DNA of 43,773 nt from NCBI GenBank assembly GCA_015680685.1, contig MNCI01016384.1, forward strand, positions 412,475 to 456,247, written 5' to 3'. This DNA is from Gnetum montanum (lineage: Eukaryota > Streptophyta > Gnetopsida > Gnetales > Gnetaceae). Below the pieces are notes generated by a model. The model searched no databases. It saw nothing but the letters and a program-made list of their open reading frames with translations, and was not told where the DNA came from. A program made the position numbers and the translations under genes. Positions 32,000 through 42,135 of the stretch are shown here, piece by piece. Position 1 is the stretch's first letter, and each line of letters starts with the position of its first letter.

Positions 32000-33736
32000 T
32001 GAAACACCACTAATTTCAGCCTAACAATTTGAAATGAGAATAACCTAGAGCCTTTTTAGCTTTTGGAAAGCAAATTTTGACTAAGGCATGTAACTCATGC
32101 TCAGCTTGTCAAGCTAGCTCACCCTCAGCGTGAGTAACTCTAATAGCTTCAAAATCAAGTTAAAGATGGCCCAACCTCAGGGTGCAAGCCATCCTCAAGG
32201 GCCACTGCTATCCACTCTAGGTTTTAGCATTCAAGAATTCAAATTTTAGGACAAATTGTACACATTTTCTCACTCACACTGATGGTCATGCTAAGGTCAC
32301 GCTGGTAACATGAGTACAGCGTGAAGAACTTTAAGAGCCTCAAAACTAAGTTGAAATGCTTTGATTTCAAAGGTGCAAGTCATCCTCAAGGTTCATTATT
32401 GACCACTTCAAGTCTCAACCTCTAGAATTCTAGATTTTAGGTCCAAAATTGCAAGTTTTTGTAGCTCAAGCTATGGTCACGCTGAGCTCACGCTAGTCGT
32501 GTGAGTCCAGCATGAGCTACCAAAAGTGGTTTAAAATAAGGCATATCCAAGCTCAATTTTTAACTTCCAGATCACTATCAAGGTCAACCATAGTCAGAAA
32601 ATTACTGTACTCAAGAAACAGGCTTCAAAAATCAAAATTTGGTGTGAAATATGTCATTTTTAGCTCACTCACGCTGGGGTCATGATAAGGTCATGTTGGC
32701 AGCATGAGTGTAGTGTGAGTACTGATCACGCTCGGTCAAAATCATGCCAAACACATGCTGAGGACATGTCAAGATAAAATCAACTCTCGCTAGAAGTTCT
32801 GATGAAACAGAGATGCCTCAAACAACCACAAAACCACTCAAATCGACATCCTACAGCAGTTAGTTCAGGGAGCGAGAAGTTTTAAGCAAGTCAGAGTCAG
32901 TCTCTCTTGTTGTACATTATCATCTTCATTGTAAATTTTCATCATTTATGAGCTTGTCATGCTCTTACGCTCCAAATTGTATCTAGTTCCATGGGCATAC
33001 GATAGCTTAAGTAAAACAATACATGTTGTAAGATATAGTGCATCCGGTCAAGAACGTAGCCTACCTACGCACGTCCAATTGACACGTAGCTATCCATCTA
33101 ACACCTGTCATAGGATCTAATTTCCTATCATTTCTTAGCCATTGATCCATCTATGAGTTCCATGCCTGAACCTGGCCAAACCTTATAAATACCCCATCCA
33201 TTCACATAAATGGGGTTGGCAATTTTAAAGGTTGACGGCTTAGGAAACACTGACTAGCAACTTTTGGACACTCGAGTGCACCTGACTCCTAGCATCCAAG
33301 CACCTGCAAGCATATCACCCTAGGGCTTAGCACTTGACTTGCCATGCATACATGCAGCTATGCTTTGACTGGTGCACATTCATTCTAAGAAATAAAATAC
33401 AGTTCATTTTTGCCTTCCATTATATTGTTTACTCTATTTTACATTCAGTTTATGTTTTTTTTGTAATATTGTTCTATATACCATCTTTTTGTATTTTCGA
33501 ACATCATGTGTCACTGTTTACATTTTGAACATGAGTTATGATAACCCCAGTGCAAGCCATAGCTTATGTTTGGGGAAGTCCTTGGTTGATTTGCGTGTAG
33601 ACCATCCAAGGCACTCTGCCTTCGTTTTCTTTTCCAGCTTGCCCTCACGCGGAGGCAGGGTCAGCTGTACCCATCCAACGATCTTTCGGGATTTTTTTTC
33701 CCTTCCAGCCTTAAACCAATGATTTCAATTAGTATA
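32000..33736 (+). repeat. 3' LTR of the Tat-like element
   Basis: Aligns with 22174-23889 from TGAAACACCAC to the AGTATA end (5' copy: AGTACA). Keeps the TATAAATA at 33184-33191 and the repeated U3 units. Confidence 0.92.
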
Positions 33737-33741
33737 GATAA
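33737..33741. repeat. Target-site duplication, right copy (GATAA)
   Basis: Identical to 22169-22173. Beyond it the interrupted minus-orientation LTR continues. Confidence 0.85.
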
Positions 33742-34202
33742 GAACATAGATAAGAACTCAATATCCTCTCACAATCACAACCACACACATAATAGCTAAT
33801 AAGACTTACAAAGAACTCTCAAGGTATGCTTCTCTCTCACTCTTCCAATTCTCTCTCAACTCTTCCTTCCAACTTTTTTCAATTCTCATACTCTCCTCTT
33901 AGGCCTTGATGCCTATTTATACATTTTGGAATAAATCTTCATCTCCCCTAGAACAAAATTATAAATTTATCCTTATTGTTTATCACTAAAGAAGATGCTT
34001 TTGGAGTGTGAAGACATCTTTTCCAAGTTGAACAGTTCCAAGAAAAGATGTCTTATGTAAAGAGTAGACTTCTTTCCTAAGATTCAAGCTTGCACAAGAA
34101 CACATTTTTTAGGTGGAAAAGACATCTTTTACCTAGGACAAGACATCTTTCTAGGTAATTTAATGACTAAAAATCTCAATGGTTGAAATACCAACATCTA
34201 CA
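33742..34202 (-). repeat. 5' LTR of the minus gypsy copy, 5' part
   Basis: Aligns collinearly with 14860-15300: the CACACATAATAGC block, the TTCTCTC-rich leader, the TATA box (TATTTATA 33914-33921 on plus) and the GACATCTT repeats. On the minus strand the LTR starts TGTAGATG at 34202. With 22046-22173 it makes one LTR of about 590 bases split by the Tat-like insertion. Confidence 0.75.
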
Positions 34203-35414
34203 GGCACACAACCTAACCCTGAATTAACATGAGGGCTTACTGGAGGTAGAGACAAGATGCCCTAAATAGTATAGCTAATCGAATAGGGACTTATAGCATG
34301 CAATGAGGGTATAGCATCATTAGTTGTGGTGCTGATGTGAGATGGTGCTGAGGGTGCAGGTGGTGTTTGTGGTGTCTATGATGTTTGCAATGTCAGTGGG
34401 GTCATGCATAGTTACAAGTGCCCAAGGGGGTGAGTATAGTCAAGAGGTTTAATGAGGTAGAAAATGTTAACACATGAGGATCACCACCTGAGTGTAGTTC
34501 AAGTGTGTCTACATAGTAAAAATGAAAAAAATGCAAATAAAGTGTGGAAAATGCAAAGAAATGGAGAGAATGAAGTAGAGTATCACCCCAAATGGGGTTG
34601 AGCATAGCTAACCCCAAGAGAAGGTTAGGGGGTATGCAATATATAATAGGTGTAGGTGGACAACATAGTCATAGTCCCTAGGATTTCTAGCCATGAAGAC
34701 TGGTGTTCTGCCAAGGTGTTTGCATTTGTTGAGTTGTCCACCATAGTGTACTACTAGATGTAGTGTTTTTCTAGGCTAAAGGGGGTCTATGGTGGTTTGA
34801 AACTTCACCTCTTTTCTTATTTTCCAATATGCCCCTTGATCACATATGAGGTCCTACCCTTATTATGTTAAAGACCTAGGTATTTATAGGGTTAGGATTA
34901 GCAGGAAATATGGGATGGCTACCACGTGGTAGATGAGACAACTAGGACTATGCTCAACATAGTTACTATTCATGTGGTATGCTAATGGGACTAATGGTGT
35001 TATACTTTTTTGTGCTCTACCAGACTCTACAAGACTATGAGACTGTGCAAAACTTGTGGCTACACTACTAGTTGCATGTGTGTGCACTAAGAGGATCACA
35101 AGGTACTTGAAAAATGACACTTAGAGACTACACTCTACAGGACTATGATCTCCAAGCTCTTGCATGGGGTCAAGTGTACTTACAATTTTGGGGCAAAGGG
35201 GATACAAAAAAGAAGTATCTTGTTAACTACACTTTCCAAAGGTGAGTTAACTACATTCTAAAGCTAAGCTAAGCATTGTTGTTATGTTGTGAAGGCCACT
35301 GGAAACTATGCTTGCTGACTACACTAAAAGATGACTACACTCTAGGTTGGAGGAGAGTGTAGTCTCATTGCCAATAAAATCTATTAGGAAAATGGATTTT
35401 TTATAGACTACACT
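34203..35414. other. Unassigned stretch with repeated GACTACACT words
   Basis: Contains GGTG-rich sequence at 34320-34390 and recurring GACTACACT / AACTACACT words at 35050-35410. A TATTTATAGG at 34881 could be a TATA-like site of an unrecognised LTR. The open frames on the minus strand (34402-34617, 34884-35120) have no recognisable domain. Confidence 0.35.
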
Positions 35415-35994
35415 TATCACATCCCCATTTCCAAATGATGCAGTTGCCTAATGAAGATGGTATCTCTTCATAACAAGTGTTATTGTCATCTTAACAAGAT
35501 CCAAAAGGGTAGTTATAATTGAGACTCGAAAGAGCATGTTGTAACTATGGACATGTCTCTTAAGGTAACATTTTGGGGTTTGACCGAAGGCATTTATACC
35601 CAAGGTTAGAGGTCATGCCAGCATGGAATGGTGAAGCTGGTATAGGCAAGTCATGGGGTGATGGAGCTGATATAGGCAAGTCATAGGAAGTTCGGTGAAC
35701 CAAGATAGGAAGTGGACTAGCCATCCCTTCTAGCCAAGTTATAGGCCTAACTATGATGGCAGTGTTGGATTGCCTCTAAGGGATAGATGCCAAAGGAAGA
35801 AAATCCCAAGGAACACTCCTAGAGCATGATCTAGATATGTTATTCTATATCAATAAAGCATTCTTTCATTTCTCTTTCTGCATTTTTCCTATTATTTCCT
35901 TTATTTCACATTTGGTAAATTTTCTTTGTATGCATAATGTCTAATATATCGTATATTTGATTTTTTCCATGACATCCGAGGATGGGATGTCACA
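35415..35994 (+). repeat. 5' LTR
   Basis: Starts TATCACATCCCCATTTCC (probably TGTCACATCC originally) and ends GGGATGTCACA, just before a primer site. Its first 78 bases repeat at 40221-40298 with about four differences. Confidence 0.75.
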
Positions 35995-35996
35995 AT

Positions 35997-36008
35997 AGGT
36001 ATTAGAGC
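35997..36008 (+). promoter_or_regulatory. Primer-binding site, tRNA-iMet type
   Basis: AGGTATTAGAGC compared with TGGTATCAGAGC (10 of 12), two bases after the LTR end. Confidence 0.7.
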
Positions 36009-36170
36009 AAACCACCATCCAAGGACCATTCAAAACCATAGGCCAACTACATCATGAACTTAATGATGAACCTTGAAGCCACAACACATGGAAAGTCATT
36101 GATCATCACTGAATGTACCATATATTTGTGATGCAAGTCAGAAGATATCTTTTCATTGACTTCACAAACA

Positions 36171-36335
36171 ATGGATCAGGCATCCAGATCCCAGCAACCA
36201 ACAAAATTTCTTTCATGGATATCATTAACCAATGAAGATTTGATCACACCTCATCAAAATTCATCAATTACAAGAGATGTTGGTAAGATAATGATACACT
36301 GGTCTAGGCAATTCTTACCCATCTTAATATTATAG
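36171..36335 (+). pseudogene. Short frame, possible gag start
   Basis: ATG 36171 opens about 54 codons (MDQASRSQQPTKFLSW) and then meets a stop. The place after the primer site suits a gag start, but no gag domain can be seen. Confidence 0.25.
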
Positions 36336-37775
36336 TTATTAATTGATTAGGATCATTGTTAAATTTCTATCAAGAAAGTTAGTAACCATGACCTAAATTA
36401 ATCTTGTGTTGTTGAAATTCACTATCCAAGTAATCTAGAAGATTTCAAGTTACCATATGCCAACATAGAAATGTCAGTTCAAAAAAATAGGTTAGTTTGG
36501 TCCTTTTAATTCCTAAAAAATCAACTTCATTTTGGAACCCTAAAATATGTCCAATGCATAGTACTTGTTGGGATGATTCCAATGGTATAAATTTTGTCTC
36601 AATCAAACTTATAGTTTGGGAGATATTGATGTTTAAAATTTCTCATTATACATGCATTAAAATAATATTAAATTATTATTATTATTATTTAAAAAAATTC
36701 AAAATTTTAGGGTCAAAAATCAACTGGAAATTGTTGTTTACCCATACTGAACCCCTACCATATCATTGGTCGAACCACCACGTCAACTGCTGAGGCAATG
36801 TAGAATAAAATAATAATAATAACTTAAAAAAACTTTTAAAGTGGATGGTTGTGGATTCAAATCCCAACCTCCACTTTTTAACAAATATATATATTTTAAA
36901 AATTTATATTTTAAAAACTTTTAACGTCTTGGGTTCAAACCCCGACCCTCTAACTTTAAAAATCCATTTTAAAAAAATGAAATAAAAAAATATATACATA
37001 AAAAAAATATATATTTATAAATTTAAAAAAAGTTAGCAACTTTAGCCCTAACCCTAAGGTTAGCAGTGGCCATGTCTTGTTGACCTCACCAACAGCAGCC
37101 CTGGCTTGCCTACCAGCCTAGGCCTAATGCTAATGACCATGTCGACCTTGGCTTGGATCTATGATAGCAGTCGTTGGTGTCGTGGTTGTGCTCATCATGG
37201 CACTAGCCCTATGAGGGGAACTTTATCATCTATGTGATGCCCTAAAATCTTGCACACCATCTGCTACCACACTACTTGTCGATGCACCATGCTAGCTACT
37301 TGCTATCATTGTTCCATCCTTCATGCTTCCTGTAGCATGCAGGCTCTCATAACCCAACCACTGCCTGCTGATGTGCCCCACTACCCTACTATGCCCACTA
37401 CCGACCTACTATGCCTATTGCTTGCCTGACCTTGTGCCTACTACTTGCTTGCTAATGCAACTATACATTTCTTCTACCTCACCCCATGTTTCTGCCTTCC
37501 CGCACTTGCCAAGATCCATGATATGCACCAATGCTACTACTATTGTGCCCTTGCCATGCTGCTACTTAATGTTGTTGCTTTGTTGAGATGAATTATCTAC
37601 CTCTCACCTTTGTTACCTATTAGGATCATGCTATGCAGGTTGTTAACTGAAACTCTTGTCCCCAGAATCCACCAAAACCTTCATTGGTCATTCTTTGTGC
37701 TTCTGAATTTGTTGTAGAAACCCTTATTGCATTTTTCATAGTCATCATTGACTACATTGCTACTACTGGTTAACA
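36336..37775. other. Interior of the LTR element, no gene seen
   Basis: Holds a (TTA)n run at 36672-36690, an A/T-rich stretch at 36970-37030, and C-rich sequence at 37050-37600 with CCTACTATGCC-like words. Open frames here (36497-36793, 37371-37586) show no domain. Confidence 0.4.
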
Positions 37776-37996
37776 TCGCCCATCACTAACTTTAATTCCA
37801 TCCATCATTGCCTCCAATGCTACCCATCACTACCTCTAGCATCGTCCATCATTGCCTCTAATGCAATGCATTACTACATTTAGTGCGGTCCATCACTACC
37901 TCCAATGTCATCCATCACTACCTCAAGCACCACCCATCACTACCTCCAATGTCATCCATCATTGCCTCCAGCATTGCCCATCACTACCTCTTCGAA
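37776..37996 (+). repeat. Tandem array, 22-base unit, about ten copies
   Basis: Unit close to CCATCACTACCTCCAATGTCAT with variants CATTGCC for CACTACC. Units from about 37834 to 37990 are spaced 21-23 bases. Chance frames across it give repetitive Leu/His/Pro peptides and are not genes. Confidence 0.75.
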
Positions 37997-38269
37997 CACT
38001 ATCGATAATCACCTCTCCACCAATAGTCATGCTAACCCTAAGATGGGCCATGTTGACCCAAAGCAAGGCCACATGAACCTTGAAGTGGCATGTCACTATA
38101 GCCATTAATATTGAAATAGCAAATTTTCTATTATATGATGGAAAATTTTCAATTGTCTGTCAATTGATGGAAAAATTTGAAATTCTTGTCAATTAACAAA
38201 AAATTCAAATTTTTGTCAATGAATTATTAGTTTAAATTAGGAACCTGCAAAAAAAATTTTGAAAATTAA
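37997..38269. other. AT-rich stretch with TGTCAATT repeats
   Basis: TTGTCAATT / TGTCAATG words recur at 38156, 38189 and 38213 with GGAAAATTT-like partners. No gene. Confidence 0.4.
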
Positions 38270-38377
38270 AATTTGGCATAGTGGTAGCAATAGAGATAAA
38301 AATTCCACAATTAAGCCTACTCACTCTAGAGTAGAACTAGGATGGGTGACCTCTTGGGAAGTCTTGTTTCTTGCACC
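38270..38377 (+). ncRNA. 5S-rRNA-like sequence (pseudogene or 5S-carrying repeat)
   Basis: AATTCCACAATTAAGC at 38301-38316, followed by GAGTAGAACTAGGATGGGTG (38329-38348) and ACCTCTTGGGAAGTC up to TTGCACC at 38377, follows the plant 5S rRNA 3' two-thirds (AACTCCGAAGTTAAGC ... GAGTAGTACTAGGATGGGTGACCTCCTGGGAAGTC ... TTGCACC). The box A-like and GATGGG elements of the internal pol III promoter are there. The 5' third is too decayed to align firmly. It could be a 5S pseudogene, a 5S-derived SINE, or a remnant of a Cassandra-type TRIM, whose LTRs carry 5S sequence. Confidence 0.75.
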
Positions 38378-39137
38378 AAAGTACTTAGACTTGAGAAGCC
38401 ATAAGTTTTGATTTTAAAAACCTTTTTTGGTAAACAAAGAGTTGTTTTGTATAGATTTCAACCTTTCTAGCTACATGGTGGATTTAGATCCATCCTAGGG
38501 AACCCTAAAAATTATATTTTACTCCTTTCCTGATATAGTGCCTTGAGATCCTCAAAAGTTTGATTTTTGCATCACTCAAGAATATGATGTGCATTTTCAA
38601 CATATGAATAGTCATTTAAAACATTTTTTACCCTTCTGAACTCAATGGTGAGGTTAGATTTATCATTTGGGCATCCTATAATTCAATGATATTATAAATT
38701 TAACCTTTTGGATTTTATGATTTATTACATAACCCTTACAAATAGTCTTAAGATTACTATGGCATGTGATTAATTACACTATTGGAGTCAGTGTTCGTAA
38801 GGGGGGTAGAAAGGCCATTAAAAATTAGATAATATAGTTACATATTACTAAAATTATATGATGTCATTAAATATTACTAAAATTAGATAATATAATTATA
38901 AAAATAGATAATATATTTATTCAATTGATGTAGTTGATTATTAGTTAATGAATCAGTTGATGTATTAGTTGGAGAATTAGTTGAAGAAACAGAACAATCT
39001 TCAATCGTCAAGAAAAGGGTATATTAATCCGTCCTACAATCATGACATAGGGCAAAAGAACAAGGAGACTCAAAATGTTGTTTCGATAAGGAATATGATA
39101 CTCATGAAGAGAAATGATCTAGAAAAAAAATCCAAGA
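38378..39137. other. Interior stretch with ATTACTAAAATTA repeats
   Basis: AT-rich. At 38820-38920 the words AATTAGATAATATA and ATTACTAAAATTA recur two to three times. No recognisable gene before the CCR4-like copy. Confidence 0.4.
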
Positions 39138-40080
39138 ATGAGAATGAAAGTTGCAACATACAATGTGCTTGCAAGATCCCTAATGAGTTAGAAACAATAT
39201 CTGCTATGTCCATCATAGGCCTTGGATTGGCATGAATATTGATACCCATGCATTTTAGTAGAATTACAAGATTTGGATGCTGATGTCTTGTGCTTACAAG
39301 AAGTATTACCATGAGAATTTCTATATCAATTTCAACCAAATTGGAAAAAGATGAGATACAAAGGTATTTATAAGCAAAAAGGTTCTTGTGAAAGTTCTTT
39401 TGAGTTGTATAGATTAGTATATTGTAGAAATTACAACATGGATGGTTGTGAAATCTTTTATAAAGAAGACAAGTTTGAATAAGTACAAATATTTGAATGG
39501 AGTTTAGAAAATATGATTTTTGAAATTCCAGAACTTCAAGTGATGGGAAAGAAAGAATATTCAAGATTTTGGAAAAATCACATGACCTTGGTAGTGATTA
39601 TAAAAGTTCATTTATCAAGAAAATGTGTATGTGTGGTTAACACACATTTAATTGTCAAACCAACATGTTTAGATTTTAGACTTTGTTAAGGAGCATACTT
39701 GATTAAGCAAATAGAAGAAAGTTTGAAGAAGAAGTTATTCCTAAGTTGTATCGATCCAATCCCATTTATTCTTTATGGAGACTTCAATGCAAAAGTTGAA
39801 AGCAACTTTTATCAATTCTTAAGATATGGATATGTAAAGAAATCTTTGGAAGATGAACCTGACTTGAAAAAGATGTTTCCATCAATTCAACATGCAATTC
39901 CATTAGCTAGTGCATATTCTACTTATTTTGAATGTTTAGTAGATCAATCAAACTCTAGAATTCAAGAACAGATGATGTTGATGGATAGCGCTCATCAAGA
40001 ACCCTAATTTACAAATTACTCTACAATGATTAATGAAAATGGGTCAACAATATTCTTCATTGAGACTTTGGATTAGATTT
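39138..40080 (+). pseudogene. Intronless CCR4/Angel-type EEP nuclease pseudogene
   Basis: One plus-strand frame, with a few stops and a small number of shifts, follows the exonuclease-endonuclease-phosphatase domain of CCR4/Angel/nocturnin proteins from end to end. It starts MRMKVATYNVLA (39138; catalytic Asn), then LLCPS and ALDWHEY, then LQDLDADVLCLQEV (39264 on; catalytic Glu), MRYKGIYKQKG, MDGCEIFYKEDKFE, CVCVVNTHLI, FILYGDFNAKVES (39769 on; GDFN), IPLASAYSTYF, FTNYS and a degraded TLD.I near 40065. The last Asp-His pair is missing. The host protein would be a deadenylase-type RNase. Plant CCR4 genes have many introns, yet no intron-like break appears here, which suggests copying through RNA or capture by a retrotransposon. 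Longest open pieces are 39699-40007 and 38981-39235 (the latter mostly in another frame). Confidence 0.8.
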
Positions 40081-40207
40081 GAATGAGCAAGAAATAATTT
40101 CAAGTTTAAAGGAGAAATCAAATTATTGGAGCATAGGATCATGAAAGAAAGCATTGGAGCTGAAGAAAGATAGAGAACATAGATTTGTTCAAGGATGAAT
40201 GAAACCT

Positions 40208-40219
40208 AAGAGGGCTAGA
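40208..40219 (+). promoter_or_regulatory. Polypurine-like tract
   Basis: AAGAGGGCTAGA directly before the truncated 3' LTR at 40221. Confidence 0.5.
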
Positions 40220-40220
40220 T

Positions 40221-40298
40221 TATCACATCCCCATTTCCAAATGCTGCGGTTGCCTAATGAAGATGGTGTCTCTTCATAACAAGTGTTATTGTCATCTT
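40221..40298 (+). repeat. 3' LTR fragment (first 78 bases)
   Basis: Matches 35415-35492. Similarity ends at ATCTT, exactly before TGTTGGCA of the next LTR, so it was split by that insertion. Confidence 0.8.
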
Positions 40299-40650
40299 TG
40301 TTGGCACATTTTGGCCATTCCATGGAATAGGTGGACTTATTTGCAAATGGTGAGGTATAGAATCCTAATGAACTAAAATGGTTTAAGGAGGATTATGCTC
40401 TTTCCCATGAAGAATTTTGCAATAGTTAACTGACCATGAAGTTGGAAAAGAATATGCTAGATGTTGTAGCTACATTTACAGGGAATTATCCATCTTGGTG
40501 TCATGAGCAGAAATTGCAGCGCAAATTTTGATTCATTTCACCCATGATCCGTTTGTTTCCCAACCATGATTGTTGTGATGCTCAATGTCCCACAACTGTT
40601 TATGATCAGGAAAATATTATAGTGATTTTTGACGTGTTTTATGGTGTGTT

Positions 40651-40965
40651 ATGATGTACGTTGATTGTGAAGAATATTTTGCAATGAAATGCAAAGATAA
40701 TGGTCCCAGAAACTCTGTATATTGTTACTGCCTACACCATGGTTGTGTGCTAGTGCTCATGACTGGAGAATCTTTGTGGCATGTAAAAGATGTAGGTGAT
40801 CCTATTTGCCGAAGCATGGCTACCAACTGCAATGGTAGTCGCATAGTGACCAAGACAGACACAACAACAAATCCAGAGGAGATTTTCTATGGTGGAAAGA
40901 ATGAGGGAGCAGTGAAGGACTTCGATGGCATGGTCATGCTAAGGAATTTGACAATGTTGTTATGA
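40651..40965 (+). CDS. Unrecognised 104-residue ORF inside the long LTR
   Basis: Open from ATG 40651 to TGA 40965 without a break, unusual in this window. It is Cys-rich (about eight Cys; YCYCLHHGC near residue 24) with SLWHVKDVGDPICRS and NPEEIFYGGKNEG further on. No signal peptide or membrane segment. I do not recognise it. It may be a captured host exon or a chance frame. Confidence 0.3.
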   Translation: MMYVDCEEYFAMKCKDNGPRNSVYCYCLHHGCVLVLMTGESLWHVKDVGDPICRSMATNCNGSRIVTKTDTTTNPEEIFYGGKNEGAVKDFDGMVMLRNLTMLL

Positions 40966-40999
40966 CATGGTGAGAATGAAGTTGCTGGCATGAAGGCCG

Positions 41000-41620
41000 T
41001 TGTAGGTGGTTTTGGCCCTCTTAGGAGCTGACAAGGAGATCAATCGTCTGATGTGGCGGCGATGGTGTAGCTATGCGGCATCAACAGTGACAGGTTTCCA
41101 AGAGGGTTACGAGGTAGGTATTCGGGTCAGCAATGATGATGGCTGAATGCATGTTAGGGTTATCGTCAGAGGCAGAGGCAGTGGTAGCGGCATTTTGCAC
41201 AACTTGTTGGGCCATGGAAATGTCTGTGGTTCCATGGGCATCTGCGTGGATGCCACGTCGAATTCTTTTGCTGCTGCTGCTACTGGTGCATTGTGGGACT
41301 TGGCATGAGCTCTTGCTACTGCAATTGTAAGCAATGCGTCGCTGGCCCCTGTCATTGGGCATTTTCGAGTCCTCCCGCCATTTGTGAGAAAGCCAAAGGA
41401 ACGAAACAAAGAAAAGAGAATCTGGAAATGGACTTCCCTTCCCTTGCTTTTGTCCATCTTGGTAGGCAGGTAGCACAAAAATACAACATTCACATATATA
41501 CAGCATTGTGTTCCTGTGTGCACACCTCTCTCTCTACCTTGCCCTGCTGGATTAAACTATTTTCCTAGTGCCAGGATCTAGGCCGCCAGCTCCACCACTC
41601 ACAGTCACAGCAGCTATGCC
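41000..41620 (-). other. GC-richer gene-like block inside the long LTR
   Basis: Clearly richer in G and C than its surroundings. Two overlapping minus-strand frames are open (41506-41081 and 41523-41107), with Ser/Ala-rich content such as QCTSSSSSKRIRRG in one frame and AVARAHAKSHNAPVAAAAKEF in the other. A GCT-rich run at 41270-41290 and a CT run at 41527-41536 are present. Neither frame has a domain I know. It may be a captured piece of a host gene, including its 5' leader on the minus strand. Confidence 0.35.
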
Positions 41621-42047
41621 TGACTTCGAATGACAAAATGCCTTCAACATAATGATTTGGTCTGCATGAATGAATTCAAATCAAAATATTTTATCTGGTC
41701 ACCATCTTTTGCAGCTAAGATGTTAGCCCGTGGATCACGAAATTGCAGTTTGATAAGAGGCTTGGTAAGAAAAACACAATCTATCTTGAATCGTGATCTT
41801 GTACCGAACTTGTAAACTTTTGTTCTAAGAAGAAGAGTATGAAAATGTCACTAAACTATAATAAATCCTGGAAGTGCAATATTCTCTTTAAAAAAAATAA
41901 TAACAATAAAATATTTTATGATTTAAAAAGGAAATTTGTGCAACAATTGTTCAAAGTCCCATGTGAATTGAATATTTATCAATTGAAATGGTGATTATAA
42001 CCACCACCAAGGCCACTTGTCAACTAGAACCTTTTTATCTCCATGGT

Positions 42048-42135
42048 GACCACTTGGCAATTAAATGAAGACACTTGGCAACTGAATGAAGACTTGGCAA
42101 CTGAATGAAGAAACTTGGCAATTGAATAGGACACT
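42048..42135 (+). repeat. Short tandem repeat, about 20-base unit
   Basis: ACTTGGCAACTGAATGAAG and close variants follow each other four times, flanked by CCACTTGTCAACTAG (about 42014) and CACTTGTCCATTG (42132). It lies upstream of a weak TATA-like TATCAAAAGG at 42218 and could act as a promoter repeat. Confidence 0.65.

Larger units (their letters stand above)
22174..33736 (+). mobile_element. Tat-like Ty3/gypsy element with an antisense gene inside
   Basis: Direct LTRs of about 1.7 kb, identical 5-base flanks (GATAA), a primer site after the 5' LTR and a purine tract before the 3' LTR define the element exactly. Internal order: gag, protease, tandem block A, a multi-exon gene on the opposite strand, an integrase C-terminal remnant, tandem block B, 3' untranslated region. 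RT, RNase H and the integrase core were not found. Extra and antisense ORFs and tandem repeats near the 3' end are known from the plant Tat lineage (Ogre, Grande, Retand). Over the first 125 bases the two LTRs differ at about 9 positions by eye, so insertion is old but younger than the LTR it split. Confidence 0.92.
35415..40298 (+). mobile_element. LTR element carrying a 5S-like segment and a CCR4-like gene copy
   Basis: A full 5' LTR (35415-35994), tRNA-iMet-like primer site, about 4.2 kb interior, a short purine tract and the first 78 bases of the 3' LTR (40221-40298). No RT, integrase or protease motif was found inside, so it looks non-autonomous. The 3' LTR is cut exactly where a TGTTGGCA-starting LTR begins; the rest should lie beyond the window on the right. 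Confidence 0.72.

Noticed and set aside
36845-36945. Two box B-like words (GGATTCAAATCCC, GGGTTCAAACCCC)
   Set aside because: No box A at tRNA spacing was found for either, so no tRNA or SINE call was made.
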